Shown in pieces: positions 43,428 to 51,146 of a stretch of DNA of 64,000 nt. Source of the DNA: Balneolaceae bacterium (GTDB taxonomy: Bacteria > Bacteroidota > Rhodothermia > Balneolales > Balneolaceae); NCBI GenBank assembly GCA_017640665.1, contig JAEPQE010000003.1:535033-599032 (forward strand), read 5' to 3'. The notes below the pieces were generated by a model. It saw only the letters and a list, made by a program, of their open reading frames with translations, ran no database searches and had not been told where the DNA came from. How positions within the stretch are numbered: the first letter of the stretch is position 1; the number at the start of each line of letters is the position of its first letter. A program made the translations under genes and the position numbers.

Positions 43428-43619
43428 GATCCTTTAGAGTACCAATCCTTACAAAAGATCCTGAATCAAACTACAGTTGGAACAGGGATTGTTGATTTTA
43501 AAACTGTTTTGGGGAATCAGGAAAGAGACCTAATTAAAGGCTGCTCAATTTATTACAGGCTTGTGGGCAATAAAATTATTCAGTTACTTCAAATAAAAAC
43601 AAAAATCTGCTCCGCTTAA
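43428..43619 (+). pseudogene. Possible remnant of a cassette gene
   Basis: An open frame without a start codon. It ends QTTVGTGIVDFKTVLGNQER then DLIKGCSIYYRLVGNKIIQL and stops at TAA inside the attC right arm. The C-terminal half looks protein-like, and the stop inside the attC arm is typical for cassettes. The first third overlaps the right flanking repeat of the GIY-YIG element, so the 5' end of a gene may have been replaced. No family is recognised; it may be chance. Confidence 0.3.
43432..43467. repeat. Right flanking repeat of the GIY-YIG gene
   Basis: Read on the minus strand this is GATTCAGGATCTTTTGTAAG...ACTCTAAAG, an imperfect inverted copy of GACTCAGGATCTTACG...ACTCTAAAAG at 43085-43115. 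Together they bracket the nuclease gene like terminal inverted repeats. Confidence 0.65.
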
Positions 43620-43644
43620 ACGCCGGGTCGTTAGGCAACTTTAA

Positions 43645-44196
43645 ATGGAATCCAGTTTAGAAATAGTTTTTCTCTTTGTTTTTCTCTTTACACTCGGAGA
43701 AGTGTTTCTGAGCTATAAATTTGTTGGATGGTATTTTAAGTTTGGTATACCAGTGAGTTTTTATACTACCAAAATCCTATATCCACTTAAACAAGTTCCA
43801 ACTCAAAAAGAAATTCAAGACTCCATTCTCGATTCAAAATATGTTGGTATCGATGTCAGGAAAATTAATGAGAATACTTTTGCTTTTCGTGAAAGCTACT
43901 CGTTTAGTTCGAATAAAAAATGGGCTCTCAAAGAAGGCTATACTCAAGTAATCAGAGGTAACCTGTACTTTGATATCGAGAACAATGTTGTAGGAATGAA
44001 AGCATTGGTAAACTGGTATGCCATTTCAATTCTAGTCTTTTTCGCACTACTTGGTTTTACTGTTGAACCAGCAATCGGCTTTTTTGCTGCTATTTGGATT
44101 TTGTTCGACATAAGTATTTATTCAACTCAAATAGAAAGATATAGACACGTTGCACGTATGGCAGCAAATATTGGGCAAAAAGAATCAGTTGCCTAA
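43645..44196 (+). CDS. Cassette-encoded membrane protein 3
   Basis: 183 residues: an N-terminal membrane helix (IVFLFVFLFTLGEVFLSYKF), a central soluble part of ~100 residues (VGIDVRKINENTFAFRESYS), and two C-terminal helices (ISILVFFALLGFTVEPAIGF and the next). No family is recognised. The ATG is 14 bases inside the cassette, and the stop TAA lies within GTTGCCTAAC, the complement of the cassette start GTTAGGCAAC. Confidence 0.7.
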   Translation: MESSLEIVFLFVFLFTLGEVFLSYKFVGWYFKFGIPVSFYTTKILYPLKQVPTQKEIQDSILDSKYVGIDVRKINENTFAFRESYSFSSNKKWALKEGYTQVIRGNLYFDIENNVVGMKALVNWYAISILVFFALLGFTVEPAIGFFAAIWILFDISIYSTQIERYRHVARMAANIGQKESVA

Positions 44197-44197
44197 C
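44188..44197 (+). other. R'' core of the cassette-3 attC site (site truncated)
   Basis: GTTGCCTAAC exactly complements GTTAGGCAAC at 43630-43639 and fits RYYYAAC. No matching L''/L' arms or R' core were found in the next 320 bases; instead a different palindromic repeat begins at 44206. The array therefore ends in a broken site. Confidence 0.6.
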
Positions 44198-44205
44198 ACC
44201 TTTCA

Positions 44206-44275
44206 TCTCGTTACGTAGCTTCTGCTGCGTGATGCTTACCTGGAAGCTCTGCTTCCATTTGGGCAGAGCTTCAAA
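44206..44275. repeat. Palindromic repeats after the cassette array
   Basis: It contains GGAAGC-TCT-GCTTCC (44241-44255) and GCTCTGC/GCAGAGC arms, of the GTTACC...GCTCTGC type common between genes in this phylum. The rest of the gap 44197-44523 holds a perfect 14-base palindrome GGGACTTAAGTCCC (44388-44401) and no gene. Confidence 0.5.
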
Positions 44276-44523
44276 CTGGGGTTCCGGAGGAAGACTTTAG
44301 AAACGATTAAGTATTCTTGACCGGTATTTAGCAAGGTTGAAACGCTGCTTGATTATGCCCTAGTAATGTCAGTAATAAACAAGTAGGGGACTTAAGTCCC
44401 GTAATTAGATTTTTTGAGGTGTTCTCTCTTCAATAGCTATGCATAGTCGATTCTGCCTTAATCTGAACTTCAAGACCGTTACATTGGTTAAAAGAATAGA
44501 TTCTAACTAAAAATATTCCTCTA

Positions 44524-45498
44524 ATGTCATTAACTATTGAAACCAGGCATCTTGAAACTGTAATTGATAATCACACCCGTGATATGAGTGGTAAAGTAGT
44601 TGCCATCACCGGGACTACGAGCGGAACGGGGTATGTTTGTGCCAGAGAAATGGCTAAACTTGGCGCCACAGTCTTGCTTCTGAATAGGGAAAGCGAACGG
44701 TCGGCTTCTTCACTAAAAGAGCTACAGGAAGAAGTACCTGATGCAACTTTCCAAGCTATCGAGTGCGATTTGCAGGATTTTGAAAGTGTTCGTTCAGCAA
44801 TAGAAGAGATTAAATCGCAATTTGAAACGCTTGATGTGCTTTGCAATAATGCAGGAGTAATGGCCATGCCCGATCAGGCGACTAAAGACGGTTATGATGT
44901 ACAGATGCAAACCAATTGTATTTCTCACTTTCTGCTTACGAACGGATTATTTCCATTATTGAAAAAGAGTGATGAAGGGCGAATCGTAAATCATAGTTCA
45001 CAAGCCCGGTTGGGAGCAGATTTGGAAATGAAATATTTTGAAAAGCGGGGTGGAGATTTAGGTGGCGACGGTACGGAGAAAGAAAATTCGAGCTTCAAAG
45101 GACCACGTTGGTATCGCTACAGACAAACCAAACTGGCAAACTGTGCATTCACGTATGGGTTGATTGAAAAGCTGGAAGAGCAGGGAATTGATAACATCAA
45201 GGTGTTGCTCGCACATCCGGGACTGGCTGCAACTCAATTACAGGTTACTACAGCAGAGAGCGGTGGGATGGAAGCGGATTCAGACCTCATGCAAAATGCC
45301 CAGTCTCCGGAAGATGGCGCTACCGGAATTATCCGCTGCTGTGCAGATCCTGAAGCTAAAACGGGAGATTTCTATGGTCCTGAGCAATGGGTGGGTTTTC
45401 CACAGAAATTGGAACCTGAGGATAGTCTTTCTGATCCCGAAAACATTCGTATTAACTGGGAAGGATGTGAAGCGGCAGTTGGGGAGTTTGAGTTTTAG
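44524..45498 (+). CDS. Short-chain dehydrogenase/reductase
   Basis: A 324-residue SDR of the retinol-dehydrogenase-like size. The cofactor loop is AITGTTSGTGYVCAREM; NNAGVMAMP and the catalytic WYRYRQTKLANCAF (YxxxK) follow, with HPGLAATQLQ near residue 235. The Gly/Asp-rich insert around residue 185 precedes the active site. The substrate is unknown. It is transcribed alone and bordered by repeats on both sides. Confidence 0.87.
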   Translation: MSLTIETRHLETVIDNHTRDMSGKVVAITGTTSGTGYVCAREMAKLGATVLLLNRESERSASSLKELQEEVPDATFQAIECDLQDFESVRSAIEEIKSQFETLDVLCNNAGVMAMPDQATKDGYDVQMQTNCISHFLLTNGLFPLLKKSDEGRIVNHSSQARLGADLEMKYFEKRGGDLGGDGTEKENSSFKGPRWYRYRQTKLANCAFTYGLIEKLEEQGIDNIKVLLAHPGLAATQLQVTTAESGGMEADSDLMQNAQSPEDGATGIIRCCADPEAKTGDFYGPEQWVGFPQKLEPEDSLSDPENIRINWEGCEAAVGEFEF

Positions 45499-45528
45499 GA
45501 CTTTCTCTGCGTTTAGTATATCAGTAAA

Positions 45529-45622
45529 GTCATTCTGAGGATACCTCCGAAGAATCTGCACAACCTTTTTATTATTTCTAGATTTCAAATCGTGCAGATC
45601 CTTCACTATCGCTCAGGATAAC
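45529..45622. repeat. GTCATTCTGAGG-family palindromic repeat, full length
   Basis: A 94-base element with arms GTCATTCTGAGGATACCTCC / TATCGCTCAGGATAAC and inner GAATCTGCAC / GTGCAGATCC. It has the same orientation and inner sequence (ATACCTCCGAAG) as the copy at 27096. It separates the converging SDR and DUF1801 genes. Confidence 0.72.
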
Positions 45623-45629
45623 CCTATAG

Positions 45630-46031
45630 TTATTTACTGTTTTCTCTATCAACCTCCAACGCCTCAAAGAGGTAGTCTTTCATAATTTTATGATCGATTT
45701 CTTCTACAGAAAAGAAGGTTTTTGAACGAACGTACTCTCGATTTTCCTTCTCCAGGTATTGAGCATAATCATCTAATAGATTCCCTCGGGTAAAGCCAAA
45801 TTTTACTCCGTTGTTCTCTACCTTTCCCCATGGTATCGAGGATGGCCAGATAAAGCAGATTCTCTTGTTTCTGGAATAGAAAGGCACATTGTAGGATATC
45901 TTTTCTTTTGCATCAGGGATACACTCAAAAACCAAATTTCTAAGCTCTTCAACAATTTTAAGCTCGTTTTGAGGAAGATAATCAAGAAACTCCCCAATGG
46001 AGATGAAGCTTAGATTCTGAAATTTGTTCAT
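45630..46031 (-). CDS. DUF1801 family protein
   Basis: A 133-residue soluble protein with the DUF1801 (YdhG-like) pattern: IGEFLDYLPQNELKIVEELR, then IPDAKEKISYNVPFYSRNKR and ICFIWP. Some members were proposed to bind iron or haem-like ligands, but the role is unsettled. It is transcribed alone. Complete length. Confidence 0.8.
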   Translation of the reverse strand: MNKFQNLSFISIGEFLDYLPQNELKIVEELRNLVFECIPDAKEKISYNVPFYSRNKRICFIWPSSIPWGKVENNGVKFGFTRGNLLDDYAQYLEKENREYVRSKTFFSVEEIDHKIMKDYLFEALEVDRENSK

Positions 46032-46170
46032 AGGATGTGGTTATGAATCTATCAAGTTAATAATTATAGTTTCACCCGGGCTTAAACCAAAATATTTGTA
46101 ATAGATCAAAACCTGTTTCACAAGATCCTGATCTATAGGCTGCCGGACACGTTGACCTATGAACAGCAGA

Positions 46171-47364
46171 CTATTGGTTTAGCGAAGCTGAGTCTGCCTT
46201 AAAATAATTAAAGAGCCCGGGGATTACTTCCAGTGGATAACTTGAATTCGTATTAATCATAATCGCGATTCCTACTGCATCATCCGGGGCAAATGCGATT
46301 TCACTTCTGTATCCATTAACATAGCCGCCGTGATACACTATTCTCTGGCCATGATTATCCAAAATACGCCAACCGAGCCCATAATGAGATTCATTCACCC
46401 CATCCCAATACCGGCTAAATCTTTTGTTATTTATGGTGGCTACGGGCTCAAAAATCTGGTTGAGTGTTTCTTCAGTAATAATACCAGGTTGGTTTCCTGT
46501 TAACAACAACAGCCATTTTCCCATGTCGGAAGCGGAAGCGTTTATCCCCCCGGAAGAAACCGCATTATAGTATTTCTTTGAAATTGGAATAGAAACCCGT
46601 CCTCTTCGGCGCGAGTGATATGTATGGGGCTCTGCCTTATTTTCGGCAAAAGATATGGTCTCAAAGGTGGAAGAGGAATTGGTCATTCCTAACGGCTCAA
46701 ATAATTCTTCCTGAAGCAAGGTGTTAAAATCGCTCCCAGATTGTTCTTCAAGAACTTTTTCGATCACAGAGTAAGCCGCATTCTGATAGGCCAGTTGCTC
46801 TCCTTCTTTCGAAATGAGTGGAACTCTGTTTAACCGGGAGATGATTCTGGTTAAAGAAAGTCCGTCTTCAACCAGGTTGGTGTACGCGTGGCGTGGTAAT
46901 CCTGAGGTGTGAGAGAGGAGATGCTTTACTTCAACGCGTTCAGTCTGTTCAGGGTCGTGTAATTCGAAATCATCCAGATAATCTGAAACGATGCCGTCCC
47001 ATTCCAGCAGATCATCTTCAACAAATGTGCCTGCAAGCACCGAAGCAAACCCTTTAGAAACACTGCCAAGCCTGAAGACGGTATGTTCATCAATAGTTCC
47101 GGGTTCTCCGCTTTTCTTAACGCCGAACCCTTTTTGATAGACCACCTGCCCGTTTTTAACAATAACTACTGCGGCACCGGGGATTCTTTTGTAGTTCATT
47201 CCTACCAGAAAATCCCTCTCAAAGGAGTCCAGAAACATGCTTAGCGAATCATCCACTACGGATTCTATTTCTGAGGGCTCGGGAGTTTTTGATTGAATGT
47301 CAGTACAAGAGAATTGGTACGTTAAAGACAGAGAGAAAAGAATTAGGGCTGTGATTTTCTTCAA
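46171..47364 (-). CDS. Serine hydrolase, class C beta-lactamase family lipoprotein
   Basis: About 397 residues from TTG 47364, which gives the lipoprotein signal LKKITALILFSLSLTYQFSC. The frame is open to an ATG at 47424, but that codon abuts the terminator at 47425-47461. The catalytic set is present: SVSK in FRLGSVSKGFAS, the Tyr of YQNAAYSVIE (YxN) and HGGYVNG as the KTG equivalent. Such proteins act as esterases, D-aminopeptidases or DD-peptidases more often than as beta-lactamases. An envelope lipoprotein is inferred. Confidence 0.85.
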   Translation of the reverse strand: MKKITALILFSLSLTYQFSCTDIQSKTPEPSEIESVVDDSLSMFLDSFERDFLVGMNYKRIPGAAVVIVKNGQVVYQKGFGVKKSGEPGTIDEHTVFRLGSVSKGFASVLAGTFVEDDLLEWDGIVSDYLDDFELHDPEQTERVEVKHLLSHTSGLPRHAYTNLVEDGLSLTRIISRLNRVPLISKEGEQLAYQNAAYSVIEKVLEEQSGSDFNTLLQEELFEPLGMTNSSSTFETISFAENKAEPHTYHSRRRGRVSIPISKKYYNAVSSGGINASASDMGKWLLLLTGNQPGIITEETLNQIFEPVATINNKRFSRYWDGVNESHYGLGWRILDNHGQRIVYHGGYVNGYRSEIAFAPDDAVGIAIMINTNSSYPLEVIPGLFNYFKADSASLNQ

Positions 47365-47424
47365 GGAGTCTATCAGTTTAAAAGCGAATATTCTGTTGAT
47401 TAAAACCTGAAAGAAAATACGCAT

Positions 47425-47461
47425 AAAAAAAATCCCGCTTCAATTAAGAAAACGGGATTTT
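47425..47461 (-). terminator. Intrinsic terminator downstream of dps
   Basis: AAAATCCCG (47429-47437) and CGGGATTTT (47453-47461) form a 9-bp stem. On the minus strand the 3' arm is followed by a T tract (A-run 47425-47432). It lies 20 bases after the dps stop. Confidence 0.85.
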
Positions 47462-47480
47462 AATACTCGGAAAACTTAGA

Positions 47481-48014
47481 TCAAATTTCCGGGTCTTTGA
47501 GAAATGAAGTATACATCCAAACCAGTTTTTCCTGCTCTGTGATGTAATCACTCATAAGTGCATTGGTACCTTCATCGTCAGCGAGATCAGAAAGGTTCAA
47601 AATAGTGCGCTGCTTTTGTAATATTGTTTTGAATGCACTCAAAATCTCTTCTACAGCTTTTTGCCCGTTTTTAACTTCATGACTTTCCGGAATTTCTGAT
47701 ATTTTCAGATAAGTGGTAAAATTATGATCAGGATGGAAACCTAATGTAAGAGCCCGTTCAGCGATTTCATCAATCTTTACAAATAGATCGTCATACAATT
47801 CTTCAAACTTTTCATGTAAAGTGAAAAAATTATCTCCCTGAACGTTCCAGTGATATCCTCTTACATTTTGATAAAAAACTGAATAATTGGCTAATAAATT
47901 GTTCAGGTGATTTGCCAGTTCTCTGCTTTTCTCTATTTCAAGCCCAATTTTGCTAACCTGATCTTTTTCAGCGGTTAGAGTATCTGTTTCTGCTGTTAAT
48001 GTATCCATATCCAT
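47481..48014 (-). CDS. dps: Dps family DNA-protection / ferritin-like protein
   Basis: A 177-residue four-helix protein. The inter-subunit ferroxidase residues are visible in YHWNVQGDNFFTLHEKFEEL (His, Asp region) and YDDLFVKIDEIAERAL (Asp, Glu). The N-terminus carries an imperfect repeat TLTAETDTLTAEKD. It stores iron, consumes peroxide and may cover DNA in starvation. Transcribed alone with its own terminator. Confidence 0.92.
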   Translation of the reverse strand: MDMDTLTAETDTLTAEKDQVSKIGLEIEKSRELANHLNNLLANYSVFYQNVRGYHWNVQGDNFFTLHEKFEELYDDLFVKIDEIAERALTLGFHPDHNFTTYLKISEIPESHEVKNGQKAVEEILSAFKTILQKQRTILNLSDLADDEGTNALMSDYITEQEKLVWMYTSFLKDPEI

Positions 48015-48202
48015 ATTTCTTGGTTTAAATTCACTTAGTTAAATGAATTCGGGCTCTATAAGGTTCAATTTTTAATATCGATAGCCTTTATGCAGGTGTT
48101 AGGATATGATTATAATTATTTAGGTTCTATAATGAGGACATAAGATAAAAGGGAGGGATGCTATCTCATTTTTAATCGGATATACATTAAAATATCGTGA
48201 GG

Positions 48203-49429
48203 TTAATCTGATTCCGATGGAAAAGAAAAACTCAGTTTGAATCCATTATCTGTCTGATATGAATGTTCTGCTCGTATCTGAGACAGCAAAGATTCAATTA
48301 GTGAGAAACCCAGGCTTTTTGTAAAAGCCTCCTCAAAATCATCAATTCCTACCCCGTTGTCCTCATAGGTAGTATGGAGCAACCCTTCTTTGGAATAAAC
48401 ATGGATTTTGATTCGACTTTCAATGTTTGGATTGAAACCATATTTAATGGAATTAGTAATTAATTCATTGAAAATAATTCCAAGTGGGACTCCCTTTGTT
48501 ACATTTAAATATTCGATTTCAATCTGGCTTTCAAACTTGATATCCAGTTGATCGGAATTCATAGACTTGAGAATGGTATGTGCGAGTTCATCAACGTAAT
48601 CCTTAAATGGAATTTGGTTGAAATTTTCAGATTGATAAAGCATCTCGTGTACTTTGGCAATTGAAAGTATGCGGTTTACACTTTTCTGCAACATTTTCTT
48701 GTGCTCAGGGCTTTCAACATTCATTACTTGTAATTCAAGTAATCCGGAAACGACAGCAAGATTGTTTTTTACCCGGTGATGAATCTCTTGAATCATCACA
48801 TTTTTTTCATCCAAATGTCCTACAAGTTCTTGATCTCTTTTTTTAAGCTTCTTTATTACAATATCCATTTCTTGATTGAAACGATGCATCACCAGAATAA
48901 TAATTGAGCTGGCTACAAAAATAATAATGCCCGTAGTAATCCAAAGTTTAGGCAGGTTATTTAAGGGGTTTGGAATCCGGGATTCAATAGATCCGCTAAT
49001 ATATAGATATGCAATCAACGCGAATGAAAGTAACACCCCAAATAATACAAATAGAGTTACTCTGAAATTAAAGGCGATGGTACATAAAAAAGGAATTATA
49101 ACTACTAGAGTTAACTGAGTGGAAACAGTTCCATACTGCGTAAGACTGCCAAGGAATATTAAAAAGACGAATAAAATTACAACAGCAAGCTTAAGTCTCA
49201 GGCTAATCCGATTGCCGATAAAGTAGATGATAAACAATCCGCTAATACTTCCAATATCCAAATAAAATCCCGGCGAAAAAGCATAAGTGGGGGATATTAA
49301 TGAGCCTGTAATGAAAGCAAATAGGGCCAATAATGATCCAAAAAATAAAGTATGATCAAGTACGCGTTCTTTAATAACTGAAATGGGTTCCCAGGATTGT
49401 ATATCCTGAAATCCTAATTCATCAACCAT
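48203..49429 (-). CDS. Membrane sensor histidine kinase (HisKA_2 type)
   Basis: 408 residues. The first ~190 hold about six membrane helices with no extracellular sensor loop. The phospho-acceptor box is VMIQEIHHRVKNNLAVVSGL, typical of the HisKA_2/HWE-like group, followed by an ATPase domain with IIFNELITNSIKYGF and TTYEDNGVGID. No response regulator gene is adjacent, so its partner is encoded elsewhere. It is preceded by a 43-base gap from the methyltransferase gene and may be co-transcribed with it. Confidence 0.9.
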   Translation of the reverse strand: MVDELGFQDIQSWEPISVIKERVLDHTLFFGSLLALFAFITGSLISPTYAFSPGFYLDIGSISGLFIIYFIGNRISLRLKLAVVILFVFLIFLGSLTQYGTVSTQLTLVVIIPFLCTIAFNFRVTLFVLFGVLLSFALIAYLYISGSIESRIPNPLNNLPKLWITTGIIIFVASSIIILVMHRFNQEMDIVIKKLKKRDQELVGHLDEKNVMIQEIHHRVKNNLAVVSGLLELQVMNVESPEHKKMLQKSVNRILSIAKVHEMLYQSENFNQIPFKDYVDELAHTILKSMNSDQLDIKFESQIEIEYLNVTKGVPLGIIFNELITNSIKYGFNPNIESRIKIHVYSKEGLLHTTYEDNGVGIDDFEEAFTKSLGFSLIESLLSQIRAEHSYQTDNGFKLSFSFPSESD

Positions 49430-49472
49430 AAATGTTACTCCTACCTAAGCTTATTGCTGTTTAATATATGGT

Positions 49473-50108
49473 TTATTTATTGGATTGGTAATTTTCGTGG
49501 GTTTTAGATCCTGTGATCAAACGGAATATGGATCTAAGTTTATCGTCAGATTCTTTTTTTAGATTCGTATGCGATAGAAGTGCATCAATATCACGGTTCA
49601 AGTTTGTTGCTATTAGATTAGCAATAGGGTTAAGTGCTCTTCTTAAAATTCCCGGTTTTGATCCTGACGGAATAAACTTATCTATGATTGTGAATTTGCC
49701 ACCGGGCTTAAGTACCCGTTCTGTTTCTTTTAAACATCCTATCGGGTCAGGAATTACGGCTACAATTAAGTGAAGAATAACTGCATCAAAGCTTTCATCT
49801 GTAAAATCTAACTGGCTGCCATCCATTACATGTGCATCAATATTCATATTCATCGATTCTGCTCTATTTACGAGTTCACTAATCATCGCAGGGGTGATGT
49901 CTATAGCAGTTATGCTCTTTTGTTGAGTAAGAAATTCGAGGTCGAGCCCGGTTCCAGCCCCAATAATCAGTACTTTATCTTTGGGTTCGAGTTGAAGAGA
50001 ATAAATAGATTGCTTGCGAAATGATTTAAAGTAAACTGCAATCAAATCATAGAAAGGGCGATAAACAGTATACCGGATTCGATTCCAGGTGTTGGTGTTA
50101 AGTTCCAA
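49473..50108 (-). CDS. Class I SAM-dependent methyltransferase
   Basis: About 211 residues from TTG 50108, chosen because the open frame to 50204 lies wholly within the kinase gene. The SAM site is VLIIGAGTGLDLEFL, with TAIDITPAMISELVN, HVMDGSQLDFTDESFDAVIL and LKPGGKFTIIDKF. It resembles UbiE/PmtA-like lipid or quinone methyltransferases, but the substrate cannot be read from the sequence. The start overlaps the end of the histidine kinase gene by 11 bases, suggesting coupled translation. Confidence 0.82.
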   Translation of the reverse strand: MELNTNTWNRIRYTVYRPFYDLIAVYFKSFRKQSIYSLQLEPKDKVLIIGAGTGLDLEFLTQQKSITAIDITPAMISELVNRAESMNMNIDAHVMDGSQLDFTDESFDAVILHLIVAVIPDPIGCLKETERVLKPGGKFTIIDKFIPSGSKPGILRRALNPIANLIATNLNRDIDALLSHTNLKKESDDKLRSIFRLITGSKTHENYQSNK

Positions 50109-51021
50109 GGGTGTCTTTTTTTGGCAGAACGATGCTAATCTTAGTTCCTTCGTTAAGGTTTGAAACAATTTGAAGTTCACCGTTTTGTTCTTCCAGATAT
50201 TCAATCGCTGTTCTTAATCCAAATCCGGTACCGCTTTCCTGATTTGTTCCTTTGGAAGATTTGTAATCCTTTTTTGATAGAATGGAGCCTATTTTCTTTG
50301 TTTCCATCCCAACCCCATCATCTTTAATTATGGTTTGGATATGTTGATCGGTTTCTTTGGTTGAAATTTCAATAAGGCCATTTTCAGAAGTGTATTTAAT
50401 GGCATTATGAAGAATATTTCTTACAACAAAAGAATAGCTTCCTTTGTCCATATAAATAGTGGAATTCAGGTTTCCGAGCTTTAATTCTATATTTTTTTGT
50501 GAGATGACTTTTTTATACAACTGAATAAGTTGAAGAAGAAGTTCTTCGGTTTGAAAGTGCTCCGGCTTAAGCGGTTTCTTTTCAATTTGATACTTACTCC
50601 AAAGCAGTAAATCATCCAAAAACGCAAGTAATACACTGATGTTGGAGGAAACTTCTTTGAGTTGAACCCGGCTTTCTTTTACAGATAATGTTCCTGAAAG
50701 GGTAAGATCTATAAGCATAGAAGCACTGGAAATCGGGCTTCGTATATCGTGGGCTATAGTAGAAAAAAGGCGCTTATTGATTCTATCCAAGTGTTCTAAT
50801 TCCTCTTTCTGGGCTTCTATTTTCGCGAGTTGTTTAAGTTTCGCACTAGAAATTGGATAAGCAATGGCAGAAGGGATTATAAATGAAAAGAATATTCCAA
50901 TCGGCTCAACCTCACCAAACAAAAGGTAGCCGATCACTATATATATAATTTCTGATATAACAACTGAAAGCACAACCATTACCCATGGTGAGCTTATTTT
51001 CTGTACCCTCGATGTAAACAT
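50098..51021 (-). CDS. Sensor histidine kinase with short membrane anchor
   Basis: 307 residues. Two membrane helices near residues 12-55 are followed by a short coiled coil and the H-box RLFSTIAHDIRSPISSASML. The ATPase domain has VVRNILHNAIKYTSENG, IIKDDGVGMET and GTGFGLRTAIEYLEEQ. No periplasmic domain and no linked response regulator are seen. It is translationally coupled to the downstream methyltransferase gene. Confidence 0.9.
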   Translation of the reverse strand: MFTSRVQKISSPWVMVVLSVVISEIIYIVIGYLLFGEVEPIGIFFSFIIPSAIAYPISSAKLKQLAKIEAQKEELEHLDRINKRLFSTIAHDIRSPISSASMLIDLTLSGTLSVKESRVQLKEVSSNISVLLAFLDDLLLWSKYQIEKKPLKPEHFQTEELLLQLIQLYKKVISQKNIELKLGNLNSTIYMDKGSYSFVVRNILHNAIKYTSENGLIEISTKETDQHIQTIIKDDGVGMETKKIGSILSKKDYKSSKGTNQESGTGFGLRTAIEYLEEQNGELQIVSNLNEGTKISIVLPKKDTLGT

Positions 51022-51146
51022 AGTTAGAGAAGTTAGTCGTCTGCTTTAAGCGCATTCAAAATCACCATAATCAATCGAAAAACAAAAACCCTTTTAACAA
51101 ACTTAGGATATAATTCTCTAATCTTTTCCTGCAAAATTATAGGTCT

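Larger units (their letters stand above)
43021..43639 (+). other. attC site of cassette 2, split by an insertion
   Basis: The left half GGCGTATAAC-AAGCGTTTCAAGCGG (43021-43045) and right half CCGCTTAAACGCCGGGTC-GTTAGGC (43612-43636) are the two arms of one attC. GGCGTATAAC is the exact complement of the cassette-2 start GTTATACGCC (42576-42585). The arms are ~570 bases apart, against about 60-140 normally, with a GIY-YIG gene and repeats between. Confidence 0.75.

Noticed and set aside
44188..44400. A complete third attC site
   Set aside because: Only the R'' core is present. No complementary arm or R' core was found downstream, so only a truncated site is claimed.
47425..47461. Hairpin as part of the serine hydrolase leader
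   Set aside because: The T tract and 20-base distance to the dps stop make it the dps terminator. The hydrolase ATG next to it is therefore probably not the real start.
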